Assembly (NCBI GenBank): GCA_030589835.1
Contig: JAUUZS010000002.1
Location: 1 to 24,119 of the forward strand
Direction: 5' to 3'
Origin: Cyclobacteriaceae bacterium
GTDB lineage: Bacteria > Bacteroidota > Bacteroidia > Cytophagales > Cyclobacteriaceae
DNA: 24,119 nt
Part shown: positions 7,209 through 16,016 of the stretch, piece by piece
How positions within the stretch are numbered: the first letter of the stretch is position 1
Layout: each line of letters starts with the position of its first letter
The notes under the pieces: model-generated
What the model saw: the letters and a program-made list of their open reading frames with translations, nothing else
The model's database searches: none
What the model was told of the DNA's origin: nothing
Position numbers and translations under genes: made by a program

Positions 7209-9083
7209 ATGGAAATCAATTTCACTTTTTCGGATACTATTACAGGTTATGTGACAAACTTTAACCTGAAAGAAAGATGGTTTACAGTATTAACCTCTGA
7301 TGAAAAGGAGTTTAAAATTCATCTTACAGATAATTCTTATGCTCGTTTTGTACGGAATTTAGGAGAGCCATACCAGGATGCCACAGGAAAAATAAATCAC
7401 CTGTTGTCGTTACATCGTCAAATGGTATTTGCCTACGGGACTTTTTATCCCGGGGACTGCAATTGCGGAACAGCAGCAAATGAAGATTGTGATTGTGAGT
7501 CAAAGCCGATATTCGAGGCCCAGCAACTTATATTCCCTGGCGAAGGTCCCGGAAATTATCGTTTCGAAGAACCGGATTGGTGGATAAACCAGATAGATTC
7601 TATTGCACACAGTTACTTAAACTGGCAATTTAATCACCCGAATGAGAAAATTGATTATAGAAATTACAGGACGATGCTTCAGTTGAGTGGAGAGAAAAAA
7701 GGGGATTATCTTCAGGAAACGGATACCATATCACGACTGGTTTTTGGCTTTGCCTCAGCGTATTTGCTGACAGGTAAAGACGAATTTTTGGAGGGGGCTG
7801 AAAAGGGCACACAATACCTACGAGATCACATGCGCTTTTACGATCAGGATGAGAATATAGTGTATTGGTACCATGGAATTAAAGTAGAAGGGGAAAAGGA
7901 AACGAAATTGCTCACTTCGGAATTTGGCGATGATTATGATTCACTGCCAATGTATGAGCAAATATATGCCTTGGCTGGCCCGACTCAAACGATGAGAATT
8001 ACCGGTGATAAAAAAATAATGAGTGACATAGACCGGACACTTGATTTATTTGAAAAGTATTTTAAAGATCATAAAGGGGAAGGGTATTTCTCACATATTG
8101 ATCCCATTACACTCGACGCTAGGGCAGAATCCCTGGGGCCGAACAGGGCAAGAAAAAATTGGAATTCAGTGGGAGACCATGCACCTGCCTATTTAGTTAA
8201 TCTATACCTTGCAACTGGCAAAAAGGAACATGCCGACTTTTTGGAATATACTTTTGATACCATTACAAGATTTTTTCCGGATTATCTGAACAGCCCGTTT
8301 GTACAAGAGAAATTTTTTGAAGACTGGAGCAAAGATCAAACCTGGGGATGGCAGCAAAACAGGGCCGTTGCCGGGCATAATCTAAAAATTGCCTGGAACC
8401 TCATGCGCATGCAATCCTTAACACCAAAAGATGAGTATATTGATTTTGCCCGTAAAATTGCTGAAGTGATGCCCGACGCAGGGTGCGACAGACAACGCGG
8501 AGGATGGTATGACGTGGTAGATCGTGTGTACAAACCAGATGGCAAACATTATCAATTTGCCTGGCACGACCGAAAAGCATGGTGGCAGCAAGAGCAAGCG
8601 ATACTTGCATACTTGATCCTCAATGGAGTGCTTAAAGACGATGAGTACCTCAAAAATGCCCGAGAGGTCACCGCATTTTACAATGCATTCTTTTTGGACA
8701 ATGACGACGGTGGAGTATATTTTAATACCTTATCCAACGGTATGCCATATTTATTGGGGAATGAAAGGTTTAAAGGAAGTCATTCTATGAGCGGATACCA
8801 TAGCATGGAACTCTGTTACCTATCCGCAATTTACACCAACTTGCTTGTAAAGAGAGAACCTTTAAACCTGTTTTTTAAACCTTATCCTGGTGCGTTTGAA
8901 GGCAACATATTGCGAGTTTCACCTGACATACTTCCTAAAGGAAGTGTATTTATCCAGGAATGTTTTATTGATGATAAGCCGTACAGCAATTTTGATGCTG
9001 ATAATTTGATCGTCAACCTGCCAGAGACAGATAAACAGGTTAGGGTGAAAGTAAAAATCGCCCCAAAAGCATGGTTAGATTAG
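7209..9083 (+). CDS. AGE-family (N-acylglucosamine 2-epimerase-like) protein with N-terminal extension
   Basis: A 624-residue soluble protein. Residues from about 110 to 560 show the alpha/alpha-barrel pattern of the AGE epimerase/isomerase family, with candidate active-site histidines in GDHAPAYLVN (His324), AGHNLKIAW (His390) and GSHSMSGYH (His525, His531), plus WWQQEQAI. In characterised epimerases the GH motif usually continues to a catalytic Glu (GHxxE); here that position is Lys393. Residues 1-110 form a beta-rich extension unlike the barrel, containing a CNC...CDC pattern (Cys84, 86, 94, 96) that could bind metal. A C-terminal tail of about 70 residues is also beta-rich. The length exceeds the usual 390-430 residues of AGE enzymes. 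The gene ends a block, followed by a hairpin. Sugar epimerase/isomerase activity is plausible but unproven. Confidence 0.75.
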   Translation: MEINFTFSDTITGYVTNFNLKERWFTVLTSDEKEFKIHLTDNSYARFVRNLGEPYQDATGKINHLLSLHRQMVFAYGTFYPGDCNCGTAANEDCDCESKPIFEAQQLIFPGEGPGNYRFEEPDWWINQIDSIAHSYLNWQFNHPNEKIDYRNYRTMLQLSGEKKGDYLQETDTISRLVFGFASAYLLTGKDEFLEGAEKGTQYLRDHMRFYDQDENIVYWYHGIKVEGEKETKLLTSEFGDDYDSLPMYEQIYALAGPTQTMRITGDKKIMSDIDRTLDLFEKYFKDHKGEGYFSHIDPITLDARAESLGPNRARKNWNSVGDHAPAYLVNLYLATGKKEHADFLEYTFDTITRFFPDYLNSPFVQEKFFEDWSKDQTWGWQQNRAVAGHNLKIAWNLMRMQSLTPKDEYIDFARKIAEVMPDAGCDRQRGGWYDVVDRVYKPDGKHYQFAWHDRKAWWQQEQAILAYLILNGVLKDDEYLKNAREVTAFYNAFFLDNDDGGVYFNTLSNGMPYLLGNERFKGSHSMSGYHSMELCYLSAIYTNLLVKREPLNLFFKPYPGAFEGNILRVSPDILPKGSVFIQECFIDDKPYSNFDADNLIVNLPETDKQVRVKVKIAPKAWLD

Positions 9084-9117
9084 TTCAGAATGCTGATTTT
9101 ATAACTTGACCCAGAGC

Positions 9118-9154
9118 ACAATATTCTGCCTGTAAAGCTCAGGCAGGATATTGT
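9118..9154 (+). terminator. Intrinsic terminator after the AGE-family gene
   Basis: Arms 9118-9132 and 9140-9154 pair over 15 positions with one T-G wobble, closing a seven-base loop. A T-rich stretch (AAATTTTGATTTT) follows. It lies 35 bases after the stop codon and separates the enzyme block from the STAS/glgX region. Confidence 0.75.
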
Positions 9155-9225
9155 AAATTTTGATTTTGCGGACAGGTTACTATATGTAAAGGGAATTATC
9201 AATTAAGACATCAAAACAAAGCATA

Positions 9226-9555
9226 ATGAAAGTAGAATTTAAAACACAAAATGAAATATTAATCATTGAGGTAAATGGAAGCATAGATAGTAATACTGCT
9301 CCGGAGGTACAGCAAAAAGTACTTGAAGCATCCACAGATAGCAATAATGTAATCATTGATCTTTCGGAAGTAGATTTTGTTTCTAGCGCAGGATTGAGGG
9401 TAATACTCATGATATATAGGCAAATTAAAGCTAAAAACGGAAAAGTAGTGCTTGTTGGGGTGTCAGAAGAGATACAAGATGTGATGACGGTCACCGGTTT
9501 CGCAAATTTCTTTGAAATGGTCGATACGGTAGAAAATGCCTTAAAATTATATTAG
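9226..9555 (+). CDS. STAS-domain anti-sigma factor antagonist-like protein (copy 1)
   Basis: A 109-residue single STAS domain like SpoIIAA/RsbV. It begins with paired strands (EILIIEVNGSID) and contains the diagnostic segment IDLSEVDFVSSAGLRVIL. Ser54 aligns with SpoIIAA Ser58, the residue phosphorylated by the cognate HATPase kinase. In this family the unphosphorylated antagonist binds the anti-sigma or anti-effector partner; a PP2C phosphatase resets it. No kinase is adjacent; the nearest HATPase is 2.6 kb downstream after glgX and a second STAS gene. The gene follows a terminator, so it starts a new transcript that may continue into glgX after a 73-base gap. Family is certain; whether it controls a sigma factor, glycogen metabolism or another target is unknown. 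Confidence 0.92.
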   Translation: MKVEFKTQNEILIIEVNGSIDSNTAPEVQQKVLEASTDSNNVIIDLSEVDFVSSAGLRVILMIYRQIKAKNGKVVLVGVSEEIQDVMTVTGFANFFEMVDTVENALKLY

Positions 9556-9628
9556 TCAATAGTATTATTTGCTGTTGCACGCTTTTTTTGAAAGAAGCAA
9601 TGTCAATAATGTATAAAATAAAAGATAA

Positions 9629-11752
9629 ATGGCAGAATTTGATACTAGAATAGATTATTACCCAACACATGAACAAGAGGGGATAAAATACCGAAGAGGG
9701 CATGTTTTGCCCTTCGGCGCAACAATGGTACCTAATGGTGTAAATTTTTCGATTTACTCGAGCGCAGTGTATTCATGTACACTTGTGTTATTTAAAAAAG
9801 GAGCCAGTGAACCGTATGTTGAAATTGATTTTCCGGAGGATTTCAGAATTGGACATACCTATGCTATGGTTGTATTTGATCTCGATGTCGAGAATCTTGA
9901 GTATGGCTACCGTATGGATGGGCCATTTAAACCCGAAGAAGGTCATCGTTTCGACAAAACGAAAATATTATCCGATCCCTACGCCAAAGCCATCGGAGGC
10001 CGTGATCAATGGTTGGCACCGCCAAATTGGGATAACATATATCCGCACAGATCAAGATTGGTATTTGAAGATTTTGACTGGGAGGGAGACAAGCCTTTGG
10101 AGACTCCTATTGAAGATCTGGTGGTTTACGAGGCCCATGTTCGTGGATTTACCAATCACCCTTCTTCTGGAGTAAAAAACAAAGGAACCTTTGCCGGTGT
10201 CAGTGAAAAAATAAAGTACTTGCTTGACCTGGGGATCAATTGTATAGAATTGATGCCTATCTATGAATTTGACGAGTACGAGCACAGCAAGGAAAATCCG
10301 GAAACCGGCGAATTGCTCGTCAACTATTGGGGCTACAGTACGCTAAACTTTTTTTCCCCCAAATCAGGATATGCTGCCACAGGAAAATACGGTATGCAAG
10401 TCGATGAGTTAAAGACCCTTATAAAAGAGTTGCATAAAAATGGCATTGAAGTAATGCTTGATGTGGTTTTTAATCATACTGCCGAAGGCGACCATAGAGG
10501 GCCAACAATCTCCTTCAAGGGCATTGATAATAAAGCGTATTATATGCTTACACCCGATGGATATTATTATAATTTTTCGGGTACAGGAAATACCTTAAAC
10601 TGCAATCATCCGGTTGTAAGAAATATGGTGTTGGACTGTCTTAGATATTGGGCTTCGGAATATCATATTGATGGTTTTCGATTTGATCTGGCAGCTATTC
10701 TGGGCAGAGCACAGGATGGAAGTCCCTTAAGCAACCCTCCGTTACTGGAATCCCTTGCTCATGATCCTGTGTTGGGCAAGTGCAAACTTATTGCCGAAGC
10801 CTGGGATGCGGGAGGACTATACCAGGTAGGTTCTTTCCCCGCCTATGGAAGATGGGCCGAATGGAACGGGAAGTACCGGGATACATTGAGGCGTCTCTTA
10901 AAAGGAGAAGAAGGCTTAATCGGTGACCTTTCACAGGGATTGCAAGGTTCACCGGATTTGTATGCCAGCAGAGGTACGGCAGCCGGTGTTAATTTTATTA
11001 CCTGCCACGATGGCTTTACACTTTATGATCTATTTGCTTATAATGAAAAGCACAATGATGCAAATGGTGAAAATAACAATGATGGTAACGATAATAATTA
11101 TAGCTGGAATTGTGGTTGGGAAGGCGAAACAGACGACCCGGGAATCAATACCCTTCGTCACAGACAAATAAAAAATGCCCTGAGTCTGCTAATGGTTAGC
11201 CAGGGGGTTCCTATGATTCTTATGGGAGATGAAATGGGCAGGACCAAATATGGAAATAATAATACTTATTGCCATGATAACGAGCTAAATTGGTTGAATT
11301 GGGATTTGATAGATAAAAATTCTGATATATACTGTTTCTCAAAACACATCATAAATTTCAGAAGGAATCATCCGGTACTGCGAAACCGGGATCATTTCCG
11401 CAATATGGATTATAAAGACACTGGTTATCCGGATATTTCATTTCATGGTGTGCAGGCATGGAATGCAGACTGGTCTGAATCGAGCCGTGTTATAGCTATA
11501 ATGCTGGATGGAGGTCATGCAAAAAATGGATTCGTACAGGATGATACCATCTATGTGGGAGTGAATATGTACTGGGATGCACTGCCATTTGAATTACCGC
11601 ACCTTCCTGAAGGAAAAAAATGGCACATATCAGCAAATACCGATATGCCGGCGCCGTATGATTTTCATAAACTAAATGAAGAGCCTGTTTTAGAGGATCA
11701 ATACTCTTGCATGCTGGGCCCCAGATCAGTAATTATTTTGGTAGGAAAATAA
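9629..11752 (+). CDS. glgX: Glycogen debranching enzyme GlgX (GH13 isoamylase-type)
   Basis: A 707-residue alpha-1,6-glucosidase that debranches glycogen or limit dextrins. An N-terminal CBM48-type beta domain (about residues 20-130) precedes the GH13 barrel. Conserved region I is MLDVVFNHTAEG. The nucleophile is Asp353 (DGFRFDLA), the acid/base Glu390 (IAEAWDAGG) and the third carboxylate Asp461 (ITCHDGFTLYD). The Asn/Asp-rich loop soon after Asp461 is normal for GlgX/isoamylases and is not a low-complexity insertion. The C-terminal beta domain ends in GPRSVIILVGK. Length matches the family. No signal peptide is present, so it acts in the cytoplasm. Unusually, no other glycogen gene is nearby; the neighbours are STAS genes at 73 bases upstream and 127 downstream. 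A GC-rich hairpin follows the stop. Confidence 0.93.
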   Translation: MAEFDTRIDYYPTHEQEGIKYRRGHVLPFGATMVPNGVNFSIYSSAVYSCTLVLFKKGASEPYVEIDFPEDFRIGHTYAMVVFDLDVENLEYGYRMDGPFKPEEGHRFDKTKILSDPYAKAIGGRDQWLAPPNWDNIYPHRSRLVFEDFDWEGDKPLETPIEDLVVYEAHVRGFTNHPSSGVKNKGTFAGVSEKIKYLLDLGINCIELMPIYEFDEYEHSKENPETGELLVNYWGYSTLNFFSPKSGYAATGKYGMQVDELKTLIKELHKNGIEVMLDVVFNHTAEGDHRGPTISFKGIDNKAYYMLTPDGYYYNFSGTGNTLNCNHPVVRNMVLDCLRYWASEYHIDGFRFDLAAILGRAQDGSPLSNPPLLESLAHDPVLGKCKLIAEAWDAGGLYQVGSFPAYGRWAEWNGKYRDTLRRLLKGEEGLIGDLSQGLQGSPDLYASRGTAAGVNFITCHDGFTLYDLFAYNEKHNDANGENNNDGNDNNYSWNCGWEGETDDPGINTLRHRQIKNALSLLMVSQGVPMILMGDEMGRTKYGNNNTYCHDNELNWLNWDLIDKNSDIYCFSKHIINFRRNHPVLRNRDHFRNMDYKDTGYPDISFHGVQAWNADWSESSRVIAIMLDGGHAKNGFVQDDTIYVGVNMYWDALPFELPHLPEGKKWHISANTDMPAPYDFHKLNEEPVLEDQYSCMLGPRSVIILVGK

Positions 11753-11764
11753 AACATGAAGCGG

Positions 11765-11804
11765 GCCTCGCCAAAAACAATTAATTAGAATAAAGGAGCG
11801 AGGC
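11765..11804 (+). terminator. Possible weak terminator after glgX
   Basis: Seven-base arms GCCTCGC (11765-11771) and GCGAGGC (11798-11804) flank a 26-base A+T-rich loop and are followed by TATTATTT. The position 12 bases after the glgX stop suits a terminator, but the large loop makes it weak; some read-through into the second STAS gene is possible. Confidence 0.45.
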
Positions 11805-11879
11805 TATTATTTACATTGCTATGAATCTGCAATGGTAAAAACATTAAAAAATTAATTAATAACCTAAATATAAAATATT

Positions 11880-12200
11880 ATGGACTTTAGCGTAAAATCA
11901 GAGATTAATAAGGGTGTTGCAATATTAACGTTGAAAGGATCTTTAGATTCGTCATCGGCTTCTGTCTTTCAGGAAGAAATACAGAAGGTTGCAGGAGAGT
12001 CTCCAACAGAAATGGTACTAGAAGTAAGTGAACTGACATTTATGGCATCCGCCGGTTTGAGAATGATTGTTTTCGCAAAACAGAAATTGGGTTCTCAGGT
12101 GAAAATATTTATGGTGAAGCCACAAGATCAGATTATTGATACCCTCCAGATGACAGGATTTATTCATAGTGTACATATTGTAGATACCTATCCTGCATAA
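11880..12200 (+). CDS. STAS-domain anti-sigma factor antagonist-like protein (copy 2)
   Basis: A 106-residue STAS protein with strands VAILTLKGSLDS and the key segment ELTFMASAGLRMIV. Ser57 aligns with the phosphorylated serine of SpoIIAA. It differs clearly from the copy at 9226-9555 (FMASAGL versus FVSSAGL, and little identity elsewhere), so the two are paralogues with potentially different partners rather than a recent duplication. Its TAA overlaps the ATG of the HATPase by one base (TAATG at 12198-12202). That overlap is classic for an antagonist/kinase pair, and the next gene is the best candidate for its cognate kinase. No sigma factor is visible in the window, so the downstream target may be another protein. 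Confidence 0.92.
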   Translation: MDFSVKSEINKGVAILTLKGSLDSSSASVFQEEIQKVAGESPTEMVLEVSELTFMASAGLRMIVFAKQKLGSQVKIFMVKPQDQIIDTLQMTGFIHSVHIVDTYPA

Positions 12201-12646
12201 TGGAAAGCCAAAAGCATAGAAATACTTTTAATGCAAAACTCGATGTTCTGGAGAAAATCAGGGAATTGATTACTCAAAGGTGCATTGAAAATGGATATGG
12301 CAAAAAAGAAATCTATAAGCTTACTCTGGCAGTTGATGAAATCACCACAAATATCATAAAACATGGGTATTTAGAGAATGGGATTATAGATGGGACTTTT
12401 GACCTTATAATTCAACCAAAAGAGAGTCAATTTGTAGTGAGTCTCGAAGATGATGCTGCAAAGTATAATCCTCTTGACCAAGTGCTTCCCAGTGAAAAAG
12501 ACCTAAATACCCCTTTAGAAGAAAGACCAATAGGAGGATTGGGAGTGATGATTGCCAGGCAGAGCGTAGATGAATTTAAATATGAGTATAAAGAACAGAA
12601 AAACAGAAATATATTCATTATAAATAAAGCCAATAAAAACGCATAA
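12200..12646 (+). CDS. SpoIIAB/RsbW-type serine-protein kinase (HATPase_c_2)
   Basis: A 148-residue GHKL ATPase domain of the anti-sigma kinase class. The N box AVDEITTNIIKHGY contains Glu47 (catalytic base position) and Asn51 (Mg/ATP). The G1 box reads EDDAAKYNP, in which the usual glycine is Ala, and the G2 box PIGGLGVMIA is at residues 110-119. No histidine-kinase dimerisation domain, signal peptide or membrane segment is present, so it should be a free switch protein that phosphorylates a STAS antagonist and sequesters a target. It is translationally coupled to the STAS gene upstream. The next gene starts 264 bases downstream after a structured leader, so the transcript probably ends or is attenuated there. 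Confidence 0.9.
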   Translation: MESQKHRNTFNAKLDVLEKIRELITQRCIENGYGKKEIYKLTLAVDEITTNIIKHGYLENGIIDGTFDLIIQPKESQFVVSLEDDAAKYNPLDQVLPSEKDLNTPLEERPIGGLGVMIARQSVDEFKYEYKEQKNRNIFIINKANKNA

Positions 12647-12910
12647 AGAAATTGTATATTTCGTAATTGTTCCGACGTATCAGAAATAGATTACCCATAT
12701 TTTATTCTGGATGTATGGAACAATGAACATCGGAAACAGTTTGGTGTTTTACCAAACAGAACCGAATACCATAACGGAGGTATAAGTAATATAGGATTTA
12801 TGATAATTATAAGTTTTTGAATAGAGGTCATGAAATTCATTTTGTTGCTTCCTATAAGGCTAAGCAATAAGACATGGTTTTTGATCATTACCATGATAAA
12901 CCAATAAAGT
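12647..12910 (+). other. Structured intergenic leader with nested inverted repeats
   Basis: I see no convincing gene in this 264-base gap. It holds several inverted repeats. ATTGTTCC (12666-12673) pairs with GGAACAAT (12717-12724), with an inner pair CAGAA (12681-12685) / TTCTG (12705-12709). GTTTGGT (12739-12745) pairs with ACCAAAC (12751-12757). A bulged hairpin spans 12845-12867. A further hairpin spans 12875-12903, just before the GTG start. A near-consensus -7-like TAAGTTTT occurs at 12810-12817, but no -33 partner was found. Confidence 0.5.
12875..12903 (+). promoter_or_regulatory. Hairpin abutting the nSTAND1 start codon
   Basis: TGGTTT (12875-12880) pairs with AAACCA (12898-12903). 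After a three-base bulge, ATCAT (12884-12888) pairs with ATGAT (12893-12897) around a TACC loop. The stem ends seven bases before the GTG start and could therefore influence translation initiation; a weak terminator is the alternative, but no T-tract follows. Confidence 0.4.
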
Positions 12911-15900
12911 GTGAACGAAAATCCTTTTCCAGGTATACGAAGTTTTGAAACCCATGAAGCTCATTTGTTTTATGGTCGCGAAAAGCAAGTTGATAAAATC
13001 GTATCGGTATTGGCCGATACGCATTTTTTGGCATTGATAGGATATTCGGGTAGTGGAAAATCCTCTCTAATCAAAGCTGGCGTTATTCCTGCCATATTAG
13101 ATGGGAAGATCGGGCAACAAAACGATTGGACGACTACCATACTTAAGCCTGGAGACAGTCCATTCCATTCATTTGCACTCGAGTATACCAAAGCCTACAA
13201 TAATATTGCCGCGTCATCAGGCAAAAAAATCATTGATGCAGAAGAGACAGAACGCACCTTAAATAATAGCGACCAACCAATATATGATGCCCATAAGAGG
13301 CTTACCAAAGGATCCTGGCTCATTGTTATTGACCAATTCGAAGAAATATTCAGATTTAGTAAAGAAGGGAGCCCTGATTCCGACACCAACGAATCGCAGA
13401 AATTTGTTGACCTGTTCCTGGATGTCTTAAATAAAGGGATTCAAGATACTCCTGTTTACATCATTTTCACGATGCAATCAGATTTTTTAGATCAATGTAC
13501 TGAATTATCCGGCTTAACGGAGGCAATCAATCTTGGCCATTATATCATACCTAAGATGTCTCCAAAATCCCTTCAGGATGCTATTGTCAGGCCTATCAGG
13601 GAAAATGGAAATACAATAACTAAGGAACTTGTCGAGCGTCTGCTCTTGGATTTGGGTGATCAGGCAGATCAGCTGCCTATCATGCAGCATGCATTGATGC
13701 GGGCGTGGACCTACTGGAGCAAAAATCAAGTTGGCGATCAACCAATAGATGTTAGTCATTACGAAGAAATTGGCACAGTATCAACAGCACTTTCAAATCA
13801 TGCTGAAGAAATTTATGAAGAGTTCGATACGGATGCAAAAAAAGACCTTACAGAAAGATTGTTTAAAGCATTAACGGATATCGGGGAAGGGAATAAAGGA
13901 AAAAGAAGATCTGCTCGTTTCGAAGACATTCATAAATTAACCAACTGTAGCTCGACTGATTTAATAGAAGTTATTGATCACTTCAGAGATCCTGAGTGCG
14001 CCTTCTTAATGCCTCCGCATCAGGAATCCCTTTATGAAGATACCATTATCGATATTTCACATGAGAGCATCATGCACGTTTGGAAACGTCTACAACAGTG
14101 GGTCGATGAAGAAACCAAATCTGCCGAGTTATATCTCCGCTTGTCTAAGTCTGCAGAATTATATCAACAAGGCAAAGCGACCCTGTGGACAAATCCTGAA
14201 TTAGAAATTGCGGTTAAATGGAAACTAAAAAATAACCCCAACGCCATTTGGGCAGATCGGTATGACACAGGATTTGAACGCGCAATAGAATTTCTGGATT
14301 ACAGCAAAAGCGAGTCAGATGTTGATATTAGAAAAAAAGTAAACAAACAAAAGAAAGAATTGAAGCGTACCAGGGGCACTGTGGTTTTCCTTAGTCTGGC
14401 ATCAATAGTTTCCATTTTACTGCTGGTTATTTCGTTGAATGCCACGAACCTGGCTGAAAGAGACAAGCAAAATGCCGTCGAAAGTCGCAATACAGCACTG
14501 GAAAAGGGTAAGGAAGCAGAAAAACAAAGCCGGGAAGCCTTTTCTCAAAGGAGCATAGCCAGCCAGCAACAAGAAATTGCGGATCAGGAAACAGAAAAAG
14601 CCAACCGGCTGAGCACCATTGCACGTGAAAACGAATCAGAAGCAAATCGATTTAGGTTAGATGCTGAAGAGAAGAAGAAAGATGCAGAGGATGCTAAATT
14701 AATAGCTGTTATTGAAAAAGTAAAAGCGGACACTCTCAGGATAAGAGCAGACCGCCTTAGGATAGTGGCCGATGATGCTAGAAAGCTGACCGAAGAAGCT
14801 AAGGAAGAGACAATGAGATTAAGAGTACTGGAGACTGCGCGATCCATGGCGTTTAAATCTCAGAAGCTTGCCGACGAGGAAGACAGTGTGCTAGCAATTC
14901 TTTTGGCTGGCCAAGCTTATAAATTTAACATGGACAATGGAGGCAATGTGCGTAACCCGGATATATTTTCGGCACTGTCAAAAGTTATTGATAAAAAACC
15001 CGTCTTTCGAAAACATACTGATGCTGTTCGCTGTGTATTGATTTCTGATGATGGGAATCGTATCTATTCCGGAAGTGATGACGGAAGCTTGCTGGTTTGG
15101 AATGCTCATGATGAAACCTCCTATTTCTCCCTCAATCTGAAGAAACAGCCAACAAATGGAATACGCTCAATTGATGTCCAAAATGGGACGATAATTGCAG
15201 GATCAGGAAATGGGAAGGTACTTTTATGGGGAAATGCCAATAAGAAAACAGCACCAATTATTTTTATTGAGCATAGCCCTAAAACAGGAACCATCGTGAA
15301 AGGGGTTAAGTTTATTTCAGACAAATTATTTGTGAGCGTTTGTACAGATGGGCTTATTAAGGTCTGGGATATGCAAAATACTTCAAAGCCTTTTTTTAGC
15401 TTACAAGCAAATGTTGCAGTAACAAATGTCTCGGTAAGTGCTGATAAAACGGCTTTTGCATGTGTTGATAATTCTGGTATTGTGCGAATTTTTCAAACGT
15501 CTGATTTGAATATTGAATCCACAATTAAGATTGGAGATATTCCTTTAACAGCTGTAGCGCTAAACCATAATGGGAAAATCCTCTCCACCGGAGACCAAAA
15601 AGGAAGAATTTCTGTTTGGGATCTCGGAGATCAACCAAAGATACGCTACAATTTTACACCGGATCGAAAATCAGCAATCACCGCACTAGAATTTAGTAAC
15701 GATACGACTCTGGCAAGCTCAAGTTATGACAATAAGATTCGAATCTGGAACCCGTCAAAAGAGGAGCAACCTCCTATGGTTATTGCAGACCATAATTCCT
15801 GGGTAATGGATATTTGCTACAACAAGCAAGGCAATATCCTGGCCTCATGCAGCAATGATAAAACGATTAAGCTTACTCAAGTAGATCCGGAAATGCTCTC

Positions 15901-16009
15901 CTCAAAAGTGTGTGAAAAAGCTAAGCGCAATTTGACCGATCAGGAGTGGAAAGATTATGTAGGCGATGATATTAAATATAAACCTTTATGTATGACATAT
16001 TTCAAATGA
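12911..16009 (+). CDS. Membrane-anchored nSTAND1 ATPase with coiled coil and WD40 propeller
   Basis: A 1032-residue protein in four parts. Residues 1-410 are an nSTAND1 P-loop module: family opener NPFPGIRSFETHEAHLFYGR, Walker A GYSGSGKS (44-51), Walker B VIDQFEE with Asp141, helix QLPIMQHALMRAW (about 254-266) and the hallmark DISHESIMHVWKRLQQW from residue 381. A single membrane helix lies at about 490-511. An Ala/Glu/Lys-rich coiled coil runs from about 512 to 640. Seven WD40-type repeats fill about 700-1005, with GS.DG....W endings. The predicted topology puts the ATPase and propeller on opposite sides of the membrane. GTG 12911 is chosen because the conserved opener begins four residues in. 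STAND proteins oligomerise on ligand binding; here the propeller or coiled coil would be the sensor. It heads a tight five-gene run. Confidence 0.88.
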   Translation: MNENPFPGIRSFETHEAHLFYGREKQVDKIVSVLADTHFLALIGYSGSGKSSLIKAGVIPAILDGKIGQQNDWTTTILKPGDSPFHSFALEYTKAYNNIAASSGKKIIDAEETERTLNNSDQPIYDAHKRLTKGSWLIVIDQFEEIFRFSKEGSPDSDTNESQKFVDLFLDVLNKGIQDTPVYIIFTMQSDFLDQCTELSGLTEAINLGHYIIPKMSPKSLQDAIVRPIRENGNTITKELVERLLLDLGDQADQLPIMQHALMRAWTYWSKNQVGDQPIDVSHYEEIGTVSTALSNHAEEIYEEFDTDAKKDLTERLFKALTDIGEGNKGKRRSARFEDIHKLTNCSSTDLIEVIDHFRDPECAFLMPPHQESLYEDTIIDISHESIMHVWKRLQQWVDEETKSAELYLRLSKSAELYQQGKATLWTNPELEIAVKWKLKNNPNAIWADRYDTGFERAIEFLDYSKSESDVDIRKKVNKQKKELKRTRGTVVFLSLASIVSILLLVISLNATNLAERDKQNAVESRNTALEKGKEAEKQSREAFSQRSIASQQQEIADQETEKANRLSTIARENESEANRFRLDAEEKKKDAEDAKLIAVIEKVKADTLRIRADRLRIVADDARKLTEEAKEETMRLRVLETARSMAFKSQKLADEEDSVLAILLAGQAYKFNMDNGGNVRNPDIFSALSKVIDKKPVFRKHTDAVRCVLISDDGNRIYSGSDDGSLLVWNAHDETSYFSLNLKKQPTNGIRSIDVQNGTIIAGSGNGKVLLWGNANKKTAPIIFIEHSPKTGTIVKGVKFISDKLFVSVCTDGLIKVWDMQNTSKPFFSLQANVAVTNVSVSADKTAFACVDNSGIVRIFQTSDLNIESTIKIGDIPLTAVALNHNGKILSTGDQKGRISVWDLGDQPKIRYNFTPDRKSAITALEFSNDTTLASSSYDNKIRIWNPSKEEQPPMVIADHNSWVMDICYNKQGNILASCSNDKTIKLTQVDPEMLSSKVCEKAKRNLTDQEWKDYVGDDIKYKPLCMTYFK

Positions 16010-16016
16010 TTTTATC

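Noticed and set aside
9783..10175. Plus-strand 130-codon frame inside glgX
   Set aside because: It lies wholly within the conserved GlgX coding sequence in another frame and has no domain of its own.
11000..11130. Asn/Asp-rich low-complexity stretch in glgX as an expansion or insertion
   Set aside because: This loop after the third catalytic Asp is a normal feature of GlgX/isoamylase-type debranching enzymes.
12691..12894. Minus-strand open frame of 67 codons in the leader region
   Set aside because: It is short and hydrophobic, has no recognisable domain, opposes all other genes and overlaps the inverted repeats. Nothing supports its being expressed.
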